The translations under genes were made by a program, and so were the position numbers. A stretch of DNA of 64,000 nucleotides from Gnetum montanum (taxonomy: Eukaryota; Streptophyta; Gnetopsida; Gnetales; Gnetaceae), in contig MNCI01015670.1 of NCBI GenBank assembly GCA_015680685.1, forward strand, positions 1,033,916-1,097,915. Reading direction: 5' to 3'. Of the stretch, positions 1 through 12,480 are shown in pieces; the first letter of the stretch is position 1, and every line of letters starts with the position of its first letter. Under the pieces are notes generated by a model. It worked only from the letters and a program-made list of their open reading frames with translations. It was not told where the DNA came from and did no database searches.

Positions 1-1061
1 AAGAAAAATCCAAAGTCTAATTTTAAGATAACTATACCTTAGACCTTCTTACTTCTTACCTTCTTTAGGTAGGCCTCTATGAGAGTGACTTCAAAATTGA
101 GCTTAGGACTTAGAACCTCATCCTACTTAGATCATCTTGTCTCTATTGTGAAAATTTGATGAAGATATTCCACCTCATTTTCTTCCTGTAATGGTCTAGT
201 GCAAGGTGTTACTAAGGAATCTTACTTCTATTGGTGCGGTTGTTGCTACTAGTGCCCTCTTTCTACCCTTTGTCTTTTTTTCCTAGGCTGCAATGGCCCA
301 CATGTGGCTTCCATTTTGGTGCCATCTATAATCATGAAAATAACCTTGGATCAATTATTTTGATTTCATCTCTTTATTTTAGATATCTTTCAATTGATGT
401 TTTGGATTAGTATTGATGGAAGAGTTAGCCATTAATATTTCTAAAATTCTAAGGAATATTTGATTATTTTAAAATGTTGACTCCAAAGGTAGTTAGTTAT
501 TGGTATTTCATCTTTTAGTATTATTTTAATAGATAATCAATGAAATGCTAGCAAAATTTATTAATAAAACCTTGCATTGATGCCCCCAAGACATAGAGCA
601 TACCTATGAAAGCTTAAATGTTAAAGAACAAGTTAAATTGGATATGTGCAAAGGTAGTTATGACCTTTGGAAGGTATTAGGATTTGAAAATTGCAAAAAC
701 TCTCTTCCCATTTGAAACAAAATGTAATTTTGATGCTAAGCATCATACATATATATAGTATTTTTATGTGATGTTAATGGGGATGTATTGATGTAGTCGA
801 TCGTGTTGATGGGGATGTGTTGATGTAGCTGTTGACATCAAATTTCTCATTGAAAAAGCTAAGGATTTTTGGAGAGTTTAGATGTGAAAAAGAGCTAAAC
901 GGAAGTAAGAAAGATGAAAAAATAAGACAATAATAAATCATTAGGTCCTTGATTAATAATTGAAGTGAATTTAGCATTGTGAATGTTGAAACAAGCCATG
1001 TTTCCAAAACAAAACTAGAAAAAAATAAAAGAAAGCATAATGTTGGACAAAGCAAGCCACC
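1..1061. other. AT-rich sequence without a recognised gene
   Basis: I see no coding region. Short open frames here are AT-rich and have no recognisable motif. A short repeated phrase around 781-833 (gatgtattgatgtagtcga-like units) is a minor local duplication. The stretch ends where a 470-bp block begins that is repeated near 30,964. Confidence 0.5.
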
Positions 1062-1531
1062 ATGATTGTAGGCAAATGAGTTAAGGCATGTAGTCATAGG
1101 GTTTGCACTAGATGGCTTAACAGCTATGCAAGTGGGTCCTTCCCAAAGTAGTATAACACCTAAAAATACCCTTACATAACCATAGCATAAGGAATTTGTG
1201 TGTACCTTGGATAATGAGTGTTAATCTAGGTTACACACCATTCTTTTATAACTATTTTTTTAGGATTGTGCCACCTAAAAGATCAAAAATTCCTAGAAAA
1301 CCAATGTATAAAATAGTGAGGTGAGAAAATGGAGTGTTAGAAAGGATTTGGAGAGAAATCAGGATATGAGAATCTAGATCACAATGGCAAAAGGTCCTTG
1401 TGGAGTATGTGATTAAGGTGATCTGTATTTTATCTTGTTCAAGTTCTAAACTAAAGTTCATACCATTAGCAGTGAACTCACATTATTGTGCTTCTCCTTT
1501 CCTACTACCATGAGATTATAAAAATTGCAGG
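1062..1531. repeat. Flank of element A, duplicated at 30964-31430
   Basis: This block reads almost base for base like 30964-31430, both starting at gattgtaggcaaatgag and both ending directly at an LTR. Because two LTRs are preceded by the same non-LTR sequence, the simplest reading is duplication of the whole locus after insertion. Related wording (gggaaggacccacttgcat on the opposite strand) recurs near 23,970 inside element B, so the block is probably internal noncoding sequence of another Athila-like element. Confidence 0.75.
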
Positions 1532-2354
1532 TGATGAGCAGTGAGGTACCCCTATGCCCAACCATAAGAATTACTAAGGTGTTATGTGTGATTTGGTCAA
1601 ATTCCATGGACCTATTGTTATCTTGTACACTAGTTTCTCTAGGAAGTGAAATGATGTTGAGAATGTTCATTGTCTTTCCAACTACACTTGTAAGGCTCAA
1701 GGGTATGGTTTAAGTGTAATTGAGGTATATGAATTTTTATCATTTTATATTTTATGGATGTAATTGCCTACAATAAGAATAAGGGTAGAGTAGACTGAAA
1801 ACTAATGTCTATGGCCTAGCAAGCCTAACACAAGTAACCACCCCACTTTCCTGGACACATCCTAAACACACATAGCACTGTTGAGCTACCAAACGTTAAG
1901 CGTTGCTAGGTTACCAAGTACTATATGAATGCTCAAAGTGGTCATGCTTATATTCATTAATTGCTGGAAATAAATTGCTTAATTCAAATGCATTAAAATA
2001 AAGAGTGAGAAAGTAAAATGCATTAAAGAAAATATTAAGCTATTCTCAGTGCTACAAGGATTGTTAAAAGAGTTTTTTTTATTCTTGTCACACTACTGCA
2101 CTGAGGTACATCAGTGCTTGAACAAAAAAAGTACACACTTTAAACTCCTTCTGTGGGCACTCAGAAAATATTCTCACTCTAAGGAAAATAAACTACAAGA
2201 GCTTTGCTACTTTGACTAAGAATGACTAAAAACTGACTAACAACTAACTTTAAAATAGAAGCCCATGCATGGTATTTATAGATTGGGGAATATACCCTGA
2301 TGTTGAACATTTGATGTTAGATCTAGTCCCCAAACATCAAATGATGATTCATCC
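1532..2354 (-). repeat. 3' LTR of element A
   Basis: Matches 10139-11013 across its length. On the minus strand it starts with a mutated TGATGA-type end and finishes GCTCATCA. It is followed on the plus strand by tacccccatgac, the complement of a purine-rich tract expected just inside a 3' LTR. Confidence 0.85.
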
Positions 2355-2366
2355 TACCCCCATGAC
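2355..2366 (-). other. Polypurine tract of element A
   Basis: The minus strand reads GTCATGGGGGTA directly before the LTR. The same tract sits beside the LTRs at 32012 and 35417, and a similar one (CCTGGGGGTA) beside element B's 3' LTR. This is the usual plus-strand DNA priming site. Confidence 0.7.
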
Positions 2367-3938
2367 TAAATGAAAACTTCTCCTCAAGTGAAGAAGAGGA
2401 GGAACAAGTTCTTTACAACACATATTGGATAGGTATGGGATTATTGACTGACATTACAAATTGACTTAGATAATACAAATAGACTCTGAGTGCCCAAGTG
2501 TACAAAATTACAATTTTTACAAAATGAGGTGTTCATGAAAAGAGAAGTGAGCACCCTAGATATCATTGACATCCAACACCTATTGGCAATAGAAGAATGA
2601 GAGAGAGAGAGAAGAGATCCAATGAGCATAAACGATCCTCATTGTGTGGTACTATTGCATCATCCTTGGTAAAGATAGTCCTACTTCCAGTTCATGCTTT
2701 CCACTGCAATCACAACAAAATCATGAATTAGTATGCAATGTGTAACACATAACTATTAAATGCCTTATCTCATCGATGGTTACACTTGGATAGGTTGTGA
2801 TTGTGGTTGATTGGTTCCTTAAGGAATGTTAGCGGAAGGTTGACATATGGGGTTAATTAAATTAAGTAGTCCATTAAATTTGAAAAAGTTCAATGCAAGG
2901 AAATATTTGAAGAGGGTATAAGAATAATGAAAAGAAGAATTCACTAAAAACTATTGTGAAGATGTGTACAACTGGATATCATTCATGGAGTAAACAAAAA
3001 GAATTTCATTGTAAAAATTTCTAAGGGCAAAGAATTTAACTAAGTAAACCATAAGATATGCAAGTGGATCCTCCTCAAAGTAGGCACAGGCCTCTTATGC
3101 CCTTGCATAAATTCAAACCAAGGAGTTCATGGGCTCCATGGATGATCAATGGTTATAGAAGTTAAGTGCAAAAGACCAAAATAAATTAACTAAGAATTCT
3201 AACACATCAAACAAGGACATCGAACCAACACATGAAATTGGCAGTGAGATGAGACATGGAAAGCATAGATGGATGAGAAAGAGAGTGGAATGGAGTTTCT
3301 AATTATGGTTACATGAAGTCCCTTATGGATTTTGTGGTTAAATGACTTGATAGGATCCATCCTTAGTCTAGACTAGAACCAACCACGTTCAGTGACTTCG
3401 TGTTAATATTCTAAGACTGATCCATCCCTTGAGACACAAGAGTGCTCCCATAAACAACCACCATTCCTTATTAGAGAAGAAGTAGGAAGTGAGAAAGGGC
3501 CTTAGTTAGAGGGGACTAGTCCCATAACAAGTGCTTGTAGCTTGTTTATTCTATCTAAGGGGTGTGTTTCGAATTCAAATAATTTTTTTTTTGAAATGGG
3601 AACCACACCATGAAAAGACACATGCATTTATTTTATCTAAAGGGTGTGCTTTGAATCCTCATCTCTCTCTCTCTCTCTCTTTTGCTTGATGAGAACCACA
3701 TCATGCAAGGACATATGCATTTATGTTGTCCAAGGGGTATGCTTTGAATTCTCATCATCTTTTTATAAGAACCACACCATGCAAGGACTTATTCAACTTT
3801 CTTTATTGGATGGCATGGAATAGTAAGAAGTATATGAAAACAAACATGCATCCAAGAAAATAGAAAAGCATAAAGAATATCGAATCCCCTTGAAGCCACA
3901 CCCTATTCAAATCTTTGAATCCTTCCCAATTCTAGAAA
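2367..3938 (-). other. Noncoding 3' internal region of element A
   Basis: About 1.6 kb without a credible reading frame. It is repeated in the same order at 32012-33600 (element D) and 35417-37720 (element C), which identifies it as the long untranslated internal region that Athila elements carry between integrase and the 3' LTR. It breaks off at about 3938, where LTR sequence of element C type begins; a short act microhomology at the junction fits a deletion. Confidence 0.7.
3661..3680. repeat. (CT)n microsatellite
   Basis: An uninterrupted run of CT dinucleotides within the 3' internal region of element A. The equivalent positions in elements D and C have plain T-rich tracts instead, so the array grew in this copy only. 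Confidence 0.85.
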
Positions 3939-4700
3939 CTTGGACTAGTGGTAGCTTTATCACATATGGTTTAGTCCAAAGTGAGGCATATGATGTTTCC
4001 TAATTCTATGCTACTCCTAGTGACAAAAAGAGATAGATTGATTAACTAATGAATAATGAAAAATAAACTCTAAGTTAGCCAATGGCAATGGTACCTACTC
4101 TTAATCATTCATACACATCTTGGACTTCATGGAGCTACTTTTGGGATTACCAAGTATATGTCACTGGTTGTGCCAAATGATACACCTCTAGACGACCAAG
4201 TATTTACACCTAAACGCTCGTGATCAAGGTGTATGCATTCTACTTAATAATAGGAAGAGTAAATAATAATAAATGAAAATTTTTAACTAAAGAAAGCATT
4301 AAATAATTAAAACAACAATATTAATCTAAGTGGATGCTGCAATGATGGAAGTAGTCTCGATCTTTATTGCCAATCATGTAATCTATCCAAGTACATCACA
4401 CTTGAACAAAGGTGTCATATGATTACAAACATCACTCTATGGGCATGCACTAGAAATATTCTAACTCTAAAGAAAACAAATTGCAAGAGCTTTGCTACTC
4501 TGACTAAAAAACTATATGGAAACTGTGAGCCCAATACCTATATTTATAGACCAAAGTTTACCTTGTGATGTTGGGTAGCTGGCTCTAATGTCATATACAC
4601 AATCTCGAGGCACTGATATAGGGCTTCAATACAAGGCTCTAATGTCAAGGCTCTAACATCAAGGCTCTAACGTCAAGGCCAGGAAAAACATTACTCTTCA
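3939..4700 (-). repeat. LTR remnant of a C-type element nested in element A
   Basis: Matches the element C LTR (34574-35416) from the phrase cttggactagtgg to its end. It abuts integrase coding sequence at agaagtttaatcc, exactly as the C LTR does at 58586. It contains three direct 14-bp units (aaggctctaaNgtc) at 4633-4674 in the promoter part. The rest of the nested element has been deleted. Confidence 0.75.
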
Positions 4701-5245
4701 AGAAGTTTAATCCATTATTGAGGTCCCTCCATTTGAGTGGTCATTCCACCATCTTGTTGGCATTATTCACAAGAGCAGATGAAATGATGAGCATCCCTGA
4801 AGAGTATTGGCTAGTAGTACCCTACCATTAGGATTTTAATGGTTATGCATCTCTCAACATAGTGTCCTCTACAAGGACCTTCATGAACATCTTGGAGAAC
4901 ATGCAGTTGATCAACATCAGGGACACACTAGCAAACTAGGCCATTAGTGCACACCACATAGAGGTGTCCATTGATCTCCATGAAGTGCTTTACCTAACAA
5001 AGAAATTGCTATTTCTTCTACTGGTCAAACCCTTGTGGCATCTCCTAAGTAAGAAGAGAGGTGAGAATGTTATCATACCATTTTAACTTATTGGGCATTT
5101 ATTCAATTATAGCCCTAGCAAAGAGGAGTTCATCAAGAAACATGTCAAAGAGTGGGCTTTCTTCCTCTTTGTTGTTTCATCACAACTAATACAAGTGATT
5201 AGCAATTACATTCTTAGTTTCCTTTCGATCTACCATCATGAGATT
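4701..5245 (-). pseudogene. Integrase zinc-finger (HHCC) stub of element A
   Basis: On the minus strand, across frameshifts, one can read the N-terminal integrase pattern: a VHEGPC-like histidine segment, GYYWP, then a C-x-x-C pair followed by Q. This is the zinc-binding domain that precedes the DDE catalytic core. It stops abruptly at the nested LTR, so the core is absent here. It follows the RNase H end (an ANHLY-like remnant of the family's ADHLSR motif). Confidence 0.6.
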
Positions 5246-6427
5246 GAATTTTTACAAGATCACCAACCACCGTATGACACAGGGGCTCACCGTTGGCTTG
5301 TTCATTAGGAAGTGAATGGAATTATGATCAATGTGCACAAACACCTTATATCCAAGCACATAATGCCTAAAATTCTCTAGTACAAACACCACTACCATCA
5401 ATTTTTTCTCTATGTTGGTGTAGTTTAATTGTGCACCCACAATACTTTGGCTAGTGCAATGGATGTAGTATGGCGATTTTTTGTCATCTAACTATGTCAG
5501 CACTACTCCCAAGGCATAATTTGATGCATCTATCATAATGTAAAATGGTCTGTAACAATCAGACACTTATAGGATTGGAGTCTCCACAAGCTTTTCTTTT
5601 AGTTGCTGGAACACTTTTTCACATTTTGGGATCTAAACAAAAGAAGTACTTTTCTTTGTTAGCTCCACAAACAGCTTTGCAATTTTAGAAAAATTCTCTA
5701 TGAAGTGCCGATAGTATCCAGTGTGTCCAAAGAATGACTAAACATCTTTAACTGTGTTTGGTTGGTAAGTTATTCCTTGGATGACCCTTATTTTTTTAGG
5801 GTCCATCTCAATTCCTTCTTGCAAGATTTTGTGCCCCAATATAATGCCCTCTTGGACCATGAGGTGACTTTTTTGCTAATTGAGCTACAAGTTGGTTTCA
5901 ACACACCATTTTAGCACTTACTCAAGGCAGTCGAGGGATTGCTACAATGTAGCTCTATAGGTGGAGAATTCATCCATGAATACTTTCATACCACTATATA
6001 TTTGCTATTGAAAAATGCTCAAGACTAGGCATTGGAATGTGGTAGGAGCATTGCATAAATCAAATGGCATCTTGCGATATGCAAAAGTCAACCATGAACT
6101 CATGAATGTTGTCTTTGCTTAATCCTCCAGTGCAATTTGAATTTGGTTATAACCACTATAACCATCTAGGGAGTTGTAGTAACAATGCCCTGATATGGTG
6201 TTAAGCACCTGGTCAACAAATGACAATAGAAAATGATCTTTGAATGTTTCCATATTCAACAACCTAAAGTCCATGTACACCCACCACTTGCCATCTTTCT
6301 TTGGCATAATTACAAGTGGACTAACCCACTCACTATCAAAAATGGGATAGATGAACCCTACCTTGAGGAGTTGCTTAATTTCCTCTTTGACGATTTGCTT
6401 CAATTTAGGGTTCAACTACCTCTATGG
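5246..6427 (-). pseudogene. Reverse transcriptase and RNase H of element A
   Basis: The minus strand encodes Athila-type RT: an opening NPKLKQIVKEE segment, SEWVSPLVIMPKKDGKW, then DGYSGYNQI (6415-6119), continuing through stops to the catalytic box near 5960, which reads FMDE instead of the family's F/YMDD. RNase H follows, with YTNIEKKLMVV, FRHYVLGYKV and a DH pair (5440-5252). The changed catalytic aspartate and many in-frame stops show it cannot act. Confidence 0.85.
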
Positions 6428-6529
6428 TTGTCATTTTGGCTTCATGGTTGGGTCAGGGTAAATGTGATGCTAACATATCCTAGGATCAATTCCTATGAGT
6501 TTAAGATATGACCAAGCAAAAGTTGTTAA

Positions 6530-7357
6530 CTATATTTCAACTACGTTCAACAACATCTCCTTTTGTTCTAGAGTAAGTCTTGCATTGATTATAACTAGCT
6601 TTTTATTTTTCAAAAATAGATATTCAATTTGAGCTGGTAACGTCTTTAGTTCAAGGGCCTCTTGCTTAAATTTATCAAGAATTTCTAGCTCTCCCAAGTG
6701 GGCATCTTCATTTTTATCTTCAAAGAGTTGGTAATGAACTTGCTTTAGTTTATCCATGCTTGTGACATACTCACATGTTAGGCTCTCAGTTGGTTCCATG
6801 TAAAGTGTACTGCTATCTGACTCAGTGATTAGCCACTAGGTGTCCTTCTATTTTATGGTTGCTACATACAAAAACCTTTGAATTTAGACTTCTGGAGCAC
6901 ACTGCTTGCATGCAGAGATAGATTCTTTCTTTGTGGCCCAAAGTTTCTATAGAAAATTGTACTTACTATCATTGTATGTGATGCATGGAACTCTCTTCTT
7001 CTCAATTTTTCAAAATGCATTTTCTTTAAATATCTCTAGGAAAATATCTCTGATGCCCATTCTTTCATCAACGAGGCTTAGCCATGCCCTTCCCATTATG
7101 ATTGGGAAATCCCCTTTATAATTCTCCACTTTAATTACTAGGAAATTGGCAAGATAAGACCACCCACAAATAGTGGTCACAATGTCTTCTACCAATCCCA
7201 ATGAAATAGTGATGGAATAATCTACCAATTCCAATTTGATGTTACTCTTCTTGATAGGAGGAAGGTTCCAAGTAGTGTACATCTCATGAGAAATCAAATT
7301 AACACCAGAACCTGAATTGAGAAGAGCCTTACATGATTTGTTCCTAGCAATTAGCAA
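6530..7357 (-). pseudogene. Protease and protease-RT linker of element A
   Basis: The aspartic protease (7357-7010) reads ALLNSGSGVNLISHEMY; the catalytic D of the family's LLDSGSG motif has become N, a G-to-A change. A later IIMGRAWL matches the conserved hydrophobic-glycine end of retroviral-type proteases. The segment 6799-6530 (LELKTLPAQIEYLFLKN, then TLEQKEMLL) is the linker that precedes RT in Athila polyproteins. Stops separate the pieces. Confidence 0.8.
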
Positions 7358-7449
7358 ATAAATTAGAGGACTTCTAGGATTGGCTAATTTCCTTTGAAGG
7401 TTTCCTACATAGATCTAGTCAAACATAGTGTGAGTAAGCATTATATTAT

Positions 7450-9963
7450 GGATCCTTAGTAGAGTTTGGTTTGAAGGAGGCTCAAAGGAATTTGATATGG
7501 AGGAAGAGGTAGGAGCAGGTTTTTCAACCATGGGTGTAGGTGAAGGCTTAGGTGGACTATGGGATCAAAATAAAGGTCTTTTCTTAGATTAGGCACTCAA
7601 CCCCTTTGATTGATTATTGGATTGCAAAATAATTACCCTCGTAGCATTGTGTTGTTGTGGTTGAGCAGGAAGTTCACCTTGCGTAGGAGGAGTAGGTGAT
7701 AGCTATGCAACTGGAAGAGTGTGTGCAGGGATAGAAGGAGGATAATGATAGGAGGTGGCATCCCTTTTTTCATGTGGAAAATGAGCTTAGTAATAATTAT
7801 AAGGGTGGTATTAACATTGAATATTTGAAACATAGCTAGAAGAGTCACATGGAGACATGGGTTTTTGCACGTGGTAACCATATCGATTAGGCTATCGGTA
7901 AGGGTATTGTTGCCTTGGCGATGCAAACACCCATGATTGTGGTTGCTACCATTATTGGTACTATTCATACAATTGTGATAGAGCTCCACTTGGATAATAT
8001 AGTTGTTTTTGGTGGAATTTCCTAAGATTACCTTGAGGATAAGGTAACCTTCTAGATGTTTTCCTTTGTGTAAGTCAAGGATGTAAGGCATACACCCTAG
8101 ACTCCTGTAGATGTGACACAACGAGGCAACATCCCTTAGGATGTTTGTAATGACAGATGTCACACCTATGATCATCATCTAATTCACTATTTGCAACCTC
8201 TTATATTGTAGCAATTGTATCCTTACCTTCGTAATATGCACGTTAAGCTTCCTTGCACCTCCTACGCTCATAGTCACTACCTTGTTCTCTGGACTCTTCA
8301 CTAATTTCGAGGATAGCTTGAAATCTATTATTCATGGAGTGCCTTAACTAATTAACCTTGGCTATAAGTTTAGATTGGAATTTTTGAAGTGGAAATGCTT
8401 TCTTATACATCCCCTCATCAAATATGGATTCGTCCTCACTATCACAGAATTGAACCTCCCTCTTGTAGATGGAAGGATCATAGTTCTACTCGTCTTCACT
8501 TTCTCTTTTTCTTAGTTGATCCTCCTCTTTGGTGACCTATTCTATTAACCTTTGTACCTGATGAATAGTTAGTTTTCATAGTCATCATTGGGCTTAGACA
8601 CCAAGGGTTTTCCTTGTTTCATTATGAAGCCCATCTACAATGTGGTGAAGTTGAGCCAATTAAGAATAACCATGGTGAGGGAATTTTTCCATCAAGACAT
8701 AGCATCAGCCAATGATGGCATCCAAGGGTTTATGTGTTTCTTGTCTCCACCCTTGAATTTGCTTCCTTAAGTTGGACACCTTGGAGTATTTTTGATACTT
8801 ATCATTGAATAACTCAAGCATGGTATTTCATCATCTAATAGATTCCAGTTCTAAGGATTGGTACTAGTTCTCTACTTCTTTGATAAGTATCCTTTGGAAC
8901 AACTTCCATTTCTACCACTTGTTCTCTATGTTCTGCAAGGCACATGCATCTTGGAAAGCTTGAAGATGATTCTATGGATTAGAGTTATATCCTCTTTCAA
9001 ATCAAGGAATTTTTTTCATGTCTAATCATTTGATCTAATTATCTTTCACATGCCTTGTTGGGATTTTGATTGCCTATACAATGTTAAGCATGCTTTCGGT
9101 AGCAAATAGAGGCTCATTGAGGCCTTGATCATGGTGCCTATGATGCCCTCTACTACCCCTTTGTTCATGCCAATGTGCCTCTCTTGAATGTCTGCATCAT
9201 TGATCTTACCTATCTTGATGGTCCCCTTGATTATCATCATCCCACCAATCATTTCGTTCATTTCAGTTACCTTCATCATGATCTTGCCTTTTACGATCAC
9301 AGTTAGAGCTAGAAGAAGAAGAAGATAACAGTAGAAGAGGCAGAGAACCAGCACTATCATGGTGCCTACTATCACCTCTTTGGTGATCATGACCATGATC
9401 ATGTTCTTGCTTCTTGTCTACATTCCTATCTTGATTTGCCCCTCTAGATCCTTTATTATCATTGGATTCCTTGTTATCATTGGATTGTAAACTATGGATT
9501 GTAGATTTTGGTTTTGACCTCTGTCATTAAAGTTAAAGAGAGGAATTTCATTATATGAAAAACCCCTAGAGAAGGGTTCTCCACTAGCTTGTTGGTAAAA
9601 TAGGAGTGGAGGATTGTTAAGTCCTTTTCCATTCAAAAACTCATAGTACTATTCCAATTGCTAATCCCGTAGGTGTTGTGCTTCAGTGGGATGATAATCC
9701 CTAGTGTCAACATCTTCCACATTATACTCCCCATGGTGGTCTTGAAGACCATATCATGCAAGAATTTGATAGAGCATTGAAGGAGTAGCATGATTGGGTG
9801 ACAACACAATGTTTCCCTTTATGTCACGCCACCGCAGTTGTTTATCCTAGTGTAGGATGAAGGTGAAGTTTGGCAGATACTTATCAGGATGAGTATATAT
9901 AATTTGATACTATTGAGGCTTCAGTGTATTAACTCTACTAGCCTTGGGTAGGGAAGCACTCAT
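7450..9963 (-). pseudogene. gag of element A
   Basis: The likely start (MSASLPKASRVN) is at 9963. The frame then passes through a region rich in S, R, D and H (about 9400-9150) and a capsid-like part with LQAFQDACALQNIE and later HHIVDGLHNETR, shared with gag of elements B and E. Near 8170 a C-x-x-C cluster marks a nucleocapsid knuckle. Numerous stops and frameshifts break it. Hydrophobic alternative frames here are shadows of the basic and serine-rich gag. Confidence 0.75.
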
Positions 9964-10117
9964 GTAAGAAAAAGATATTTCTGGTTAGCAAAATAAAAAT
10001 CATAGTGTGTTTTGAGAATTTGTTGTAGTAATTGTGAAATAAGATATGACTTTCAAGTTTGTTTCATTGATTTAAATACTTTCACTAAGTCCTAGATAGT
10101 TCACTAAACAACAAAAA

Positions 10118-10138
10118 GATCCCTAAAAATGGTGCCAA
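10118..10138 (-). other. Primer-binding site of element A
   Basis: On the minus strand TTGGCACCATTTTTAGGGAT follows the LTR end directly. It resembles the TGGCGCCGTTGCCGGGGA-type tRNA-complementary site usual in Athila elements, with transitions. Confidence 0.75.
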
Positions 10139-11013
10139 TGATGAGCAGCGAGATACCCCTATGTCCAACCATACTAATCACTATGGCATTACACATGATC
10201 CGGTTAAATTCCATGGACCTATAGTTATCTCGTACACTAGTTTCTCTGGGAAGTGAAATGACATTAAGAACATTTGTTCTCTTCCCAACTACACTTGTGA
10301 GGATCAAGGGTATGATTTAAGTGTAATTGAGGTATATGAATTTTTTTCATTTTATATTTTATGGATGTAATTGCCTACAACAAGAATAAGGATAGGGTAG
10401 ATTGAAAACTAATGTCTATTGCCTAGCTAGCTTAACACAAGTAACTGCCCCACTTTCTTGGACACATCCTAAACACATATAGCATTGATGGGCTACCAAA
10501 CATTAAGTTTTGCTAGGTTACCAAGTACTATATGAACGCTCAAAGTTGTCGTGCTTGCATTCATTAACTACTAGAAATAAATTGCTTAATTCAAATGCAT
10601 TAAGATAAACAGTAAGAAAGTAAAATGTATTAAAGGAAATATGAAGCTATCCTTAGTGCTGCAAGGATTTTCAAAATAGTTCATTTTACTCCCATCACAT
10701 TGCTACACTCAGGTACATTAGTGCTCGAACAAACAACTGCACACACTTTAAACTTCTTCTGTGGGCACTCAGAAAATATTTAATCTAAGGAAAATAAATT
10801 ATAAGAGGTTCACTACTTTAACTATGAATGACTAAAAACTGACTAATAACTAACTTTAAAATGGGAGCCTAAGTGTGGTATTTATAGACTAAAGAATATA
10901 CCCCAACGTTGGACATTTGATATCATATCCAAGTCTCGACGTCATGTACACAACGTTGTGAACTCAATGTCGTGTACCCGACATCATGGATGACATCAAA
11001 CAGTGGTTCATTA
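10139..11013 (-). repeat. 5' LTR of element A
   Basis: Pairs with 1532-2354. Its left edge is fixed by the primer-binding site. Its right edge is the mutated terminus ttcatta (family form ctcatca), followed by gcaag, which matches the other flank. The promoter part (10910-11000) repeats cgacgtc/acaacgttgt-like palindromic units. Confidence 0.85.
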
Positions 11014-11879
11014 GCAAGGAATAATCATCACTCTAGAAGAATAAATAAGAAGAAAGAAGTAGCTTAGATATTTTAAGGAAGAAATATAGACTTTAGTTAG
11101 AGAAATGCCGTTAGGCATGGGTAACATGCTTTTTAGCCCCATAACCAATGCTTGTATCTCAAGAGATCTTCAAAAAAGTGCATTATTATTTCCATTTTTT
11201 TAGTTTGGGAACCACACTTTACCAAGATATACTTTCTTTTTGGATTACAAGATGGGTGGTGATACATTCCTTGAGGAGTCATAAGACTCATGAATAAATT
11301 CAAGAAGAGAAATCAATAAATCTTCTTAAGATCAAATCCTTTTTCATTTCCACTTAGTCCTTACTCCATTCATTGTTTAACAAGATGACAAGTTATTTTT
11401 AGTTTTGGTGTAAGAGAACGAAGGTGATGCCATTATACATATCTCATTTTGAGAGAGATGGAATAGGTGGATGTCATGATCTCACTACCTTGTACCATTA
11501 TGTATCTAATAACTCATTAGTAGATAGCATAATTCCAACTACAAAGTTGTCTTTCATATAGGAATAGCAATCTGGGTAATTGTAGTTAGTGATTATCAAA
11601 ATGTGCAACAATAATGAAGTAAAATCAAACATTAGAAAGGAAAAGAAAAATAAAGAAAAACTCCAAATGAAAATAAAATAAAATAGAAGTAAAATATACA
11701 TAGGAAAATTAAAAACATAAAGAAAAATAGAAAACTATAAAAAATGATTTAAAACAGAAAAAAAAAGAAAATTTCATTCTCTCCAAGATATTAGGATAGA
11801 TAATTGTCTCCCCCATAACTAAGTTGGAAGAGGGAGATTCTAAAAATTGAGCAAGCATGACCTTGCATTGAGGTGTTGT
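11014..11879 (-). other. Old Athila-like internal noncoding remnant
   Basis: Contains diverged forms of phrases from the 3' internal region, such as taacatgctttttagccccataaccaatgcttgta and gggaaccacac. It therefore looks like an older element into which element A inserted. No reading frame is supported. Confidence 0.5.
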
Positions 11880-12480
11880 ATTTATTGTTGGTTACATTTA
11901 AGTCTTTAAAGGGTTTTACTTATTAGCTATTTATTAACATGTGATTTTTAGGACTTGTTGTGTGGTAAATCATCCTATAACTAGAAGGAAAATTTGAATG
12001 CATAATCTATGATTCTTGCTATAGCATTTAGAACTTAGTTTGTTGAGGCACATGTGTGGGATTCTAATGGAGAATCTTGTGTGTTGGTTGAAATGCAACT
12101 TTTCTTCTTTGAACACCATGTCATTTTTTGTAGCATGTCTTTTACACTTCTTTCATAATCAAGGCTACCCTTCAATTCTCATCTAGTATGTTTAGCATCA
12201 TTAGAATTTCCTTTTACACCAAGTTAATATTTAAGTCAAGGTCACATGCAATTGCAATTGAATGGAGTTTAGTTTGAATTAGAAAGTCGAGCAACTTTCT
12301 CTACATCAACTTATAGGAAGAGTGATCTCTAGGAAGTTTGCATATTAAGTGATGGGTCCATATGTTATTGTTGATTTTGGTGCTCCAAACCTTCCTATAT
12401 CTACTAATTATTATAGTCAAAATTCTTAAGATATTTGTGTTGGTAACTTCAGCTTGACCATTTGTTTGGATGTGAAAAAA
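11880..12480 (-). pseudogene. Integrase C-terminal fragment of an older Athila-like element
   Basis: Near 12430-12475 the minus strand reads HIQTNGQAEVTN, the segment around the last catalytic glutamate of Ty3/gypsy integrase (family form HPQTNGQAEVSN). Left of it come a WSTKIN-like stretch and remnants of the region after the core. The phrase gttgaggcacatgtgtgggattct matches 34279ff in element D. Further upstream integrase sequence is not recognisable. Confidence 0.65.

Larger units (their letters stand above)
1532..11013 (-). mobile_element. Element A: Athila-like Ty3/gypsy LTR retrotransposon, decayed
   Basis: A 9.5-kb element read on the minus strand. Right to left it holds 5' LTR (10139-11013), primer-binding site, gag, protease, RT, RNase H, an integrase zinc-finger stub, a foreign LTR remnant (3939-4700), a noncoding 3' region and the 3' LTR (1532-2354). 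The bases outside the LTRs, gcagg at 1527-1531 and gcaag at 11014-11018, match at four of five positions and are the likely target-site duplication. The Athila assignment rests on protease, RT and RNase H motif wording and on gag. All frames carry stops, so the copy is dead. Confidence 0.85.

Noticed and set aside
9046-9402. Minus-strand frame rich in M, I, V and L, resembling a membrane protein
   Set aside because: It is the +1 shadow of the serine- and aspartate-rich part of gag, which aligns with gag of element E.
11498-11701. Hydrophobic small frame in AT-rich sequence
   Set aside because: Phenylalanine- and leucine-rich only because of poly-A/T composition; located in a noncoding relic.
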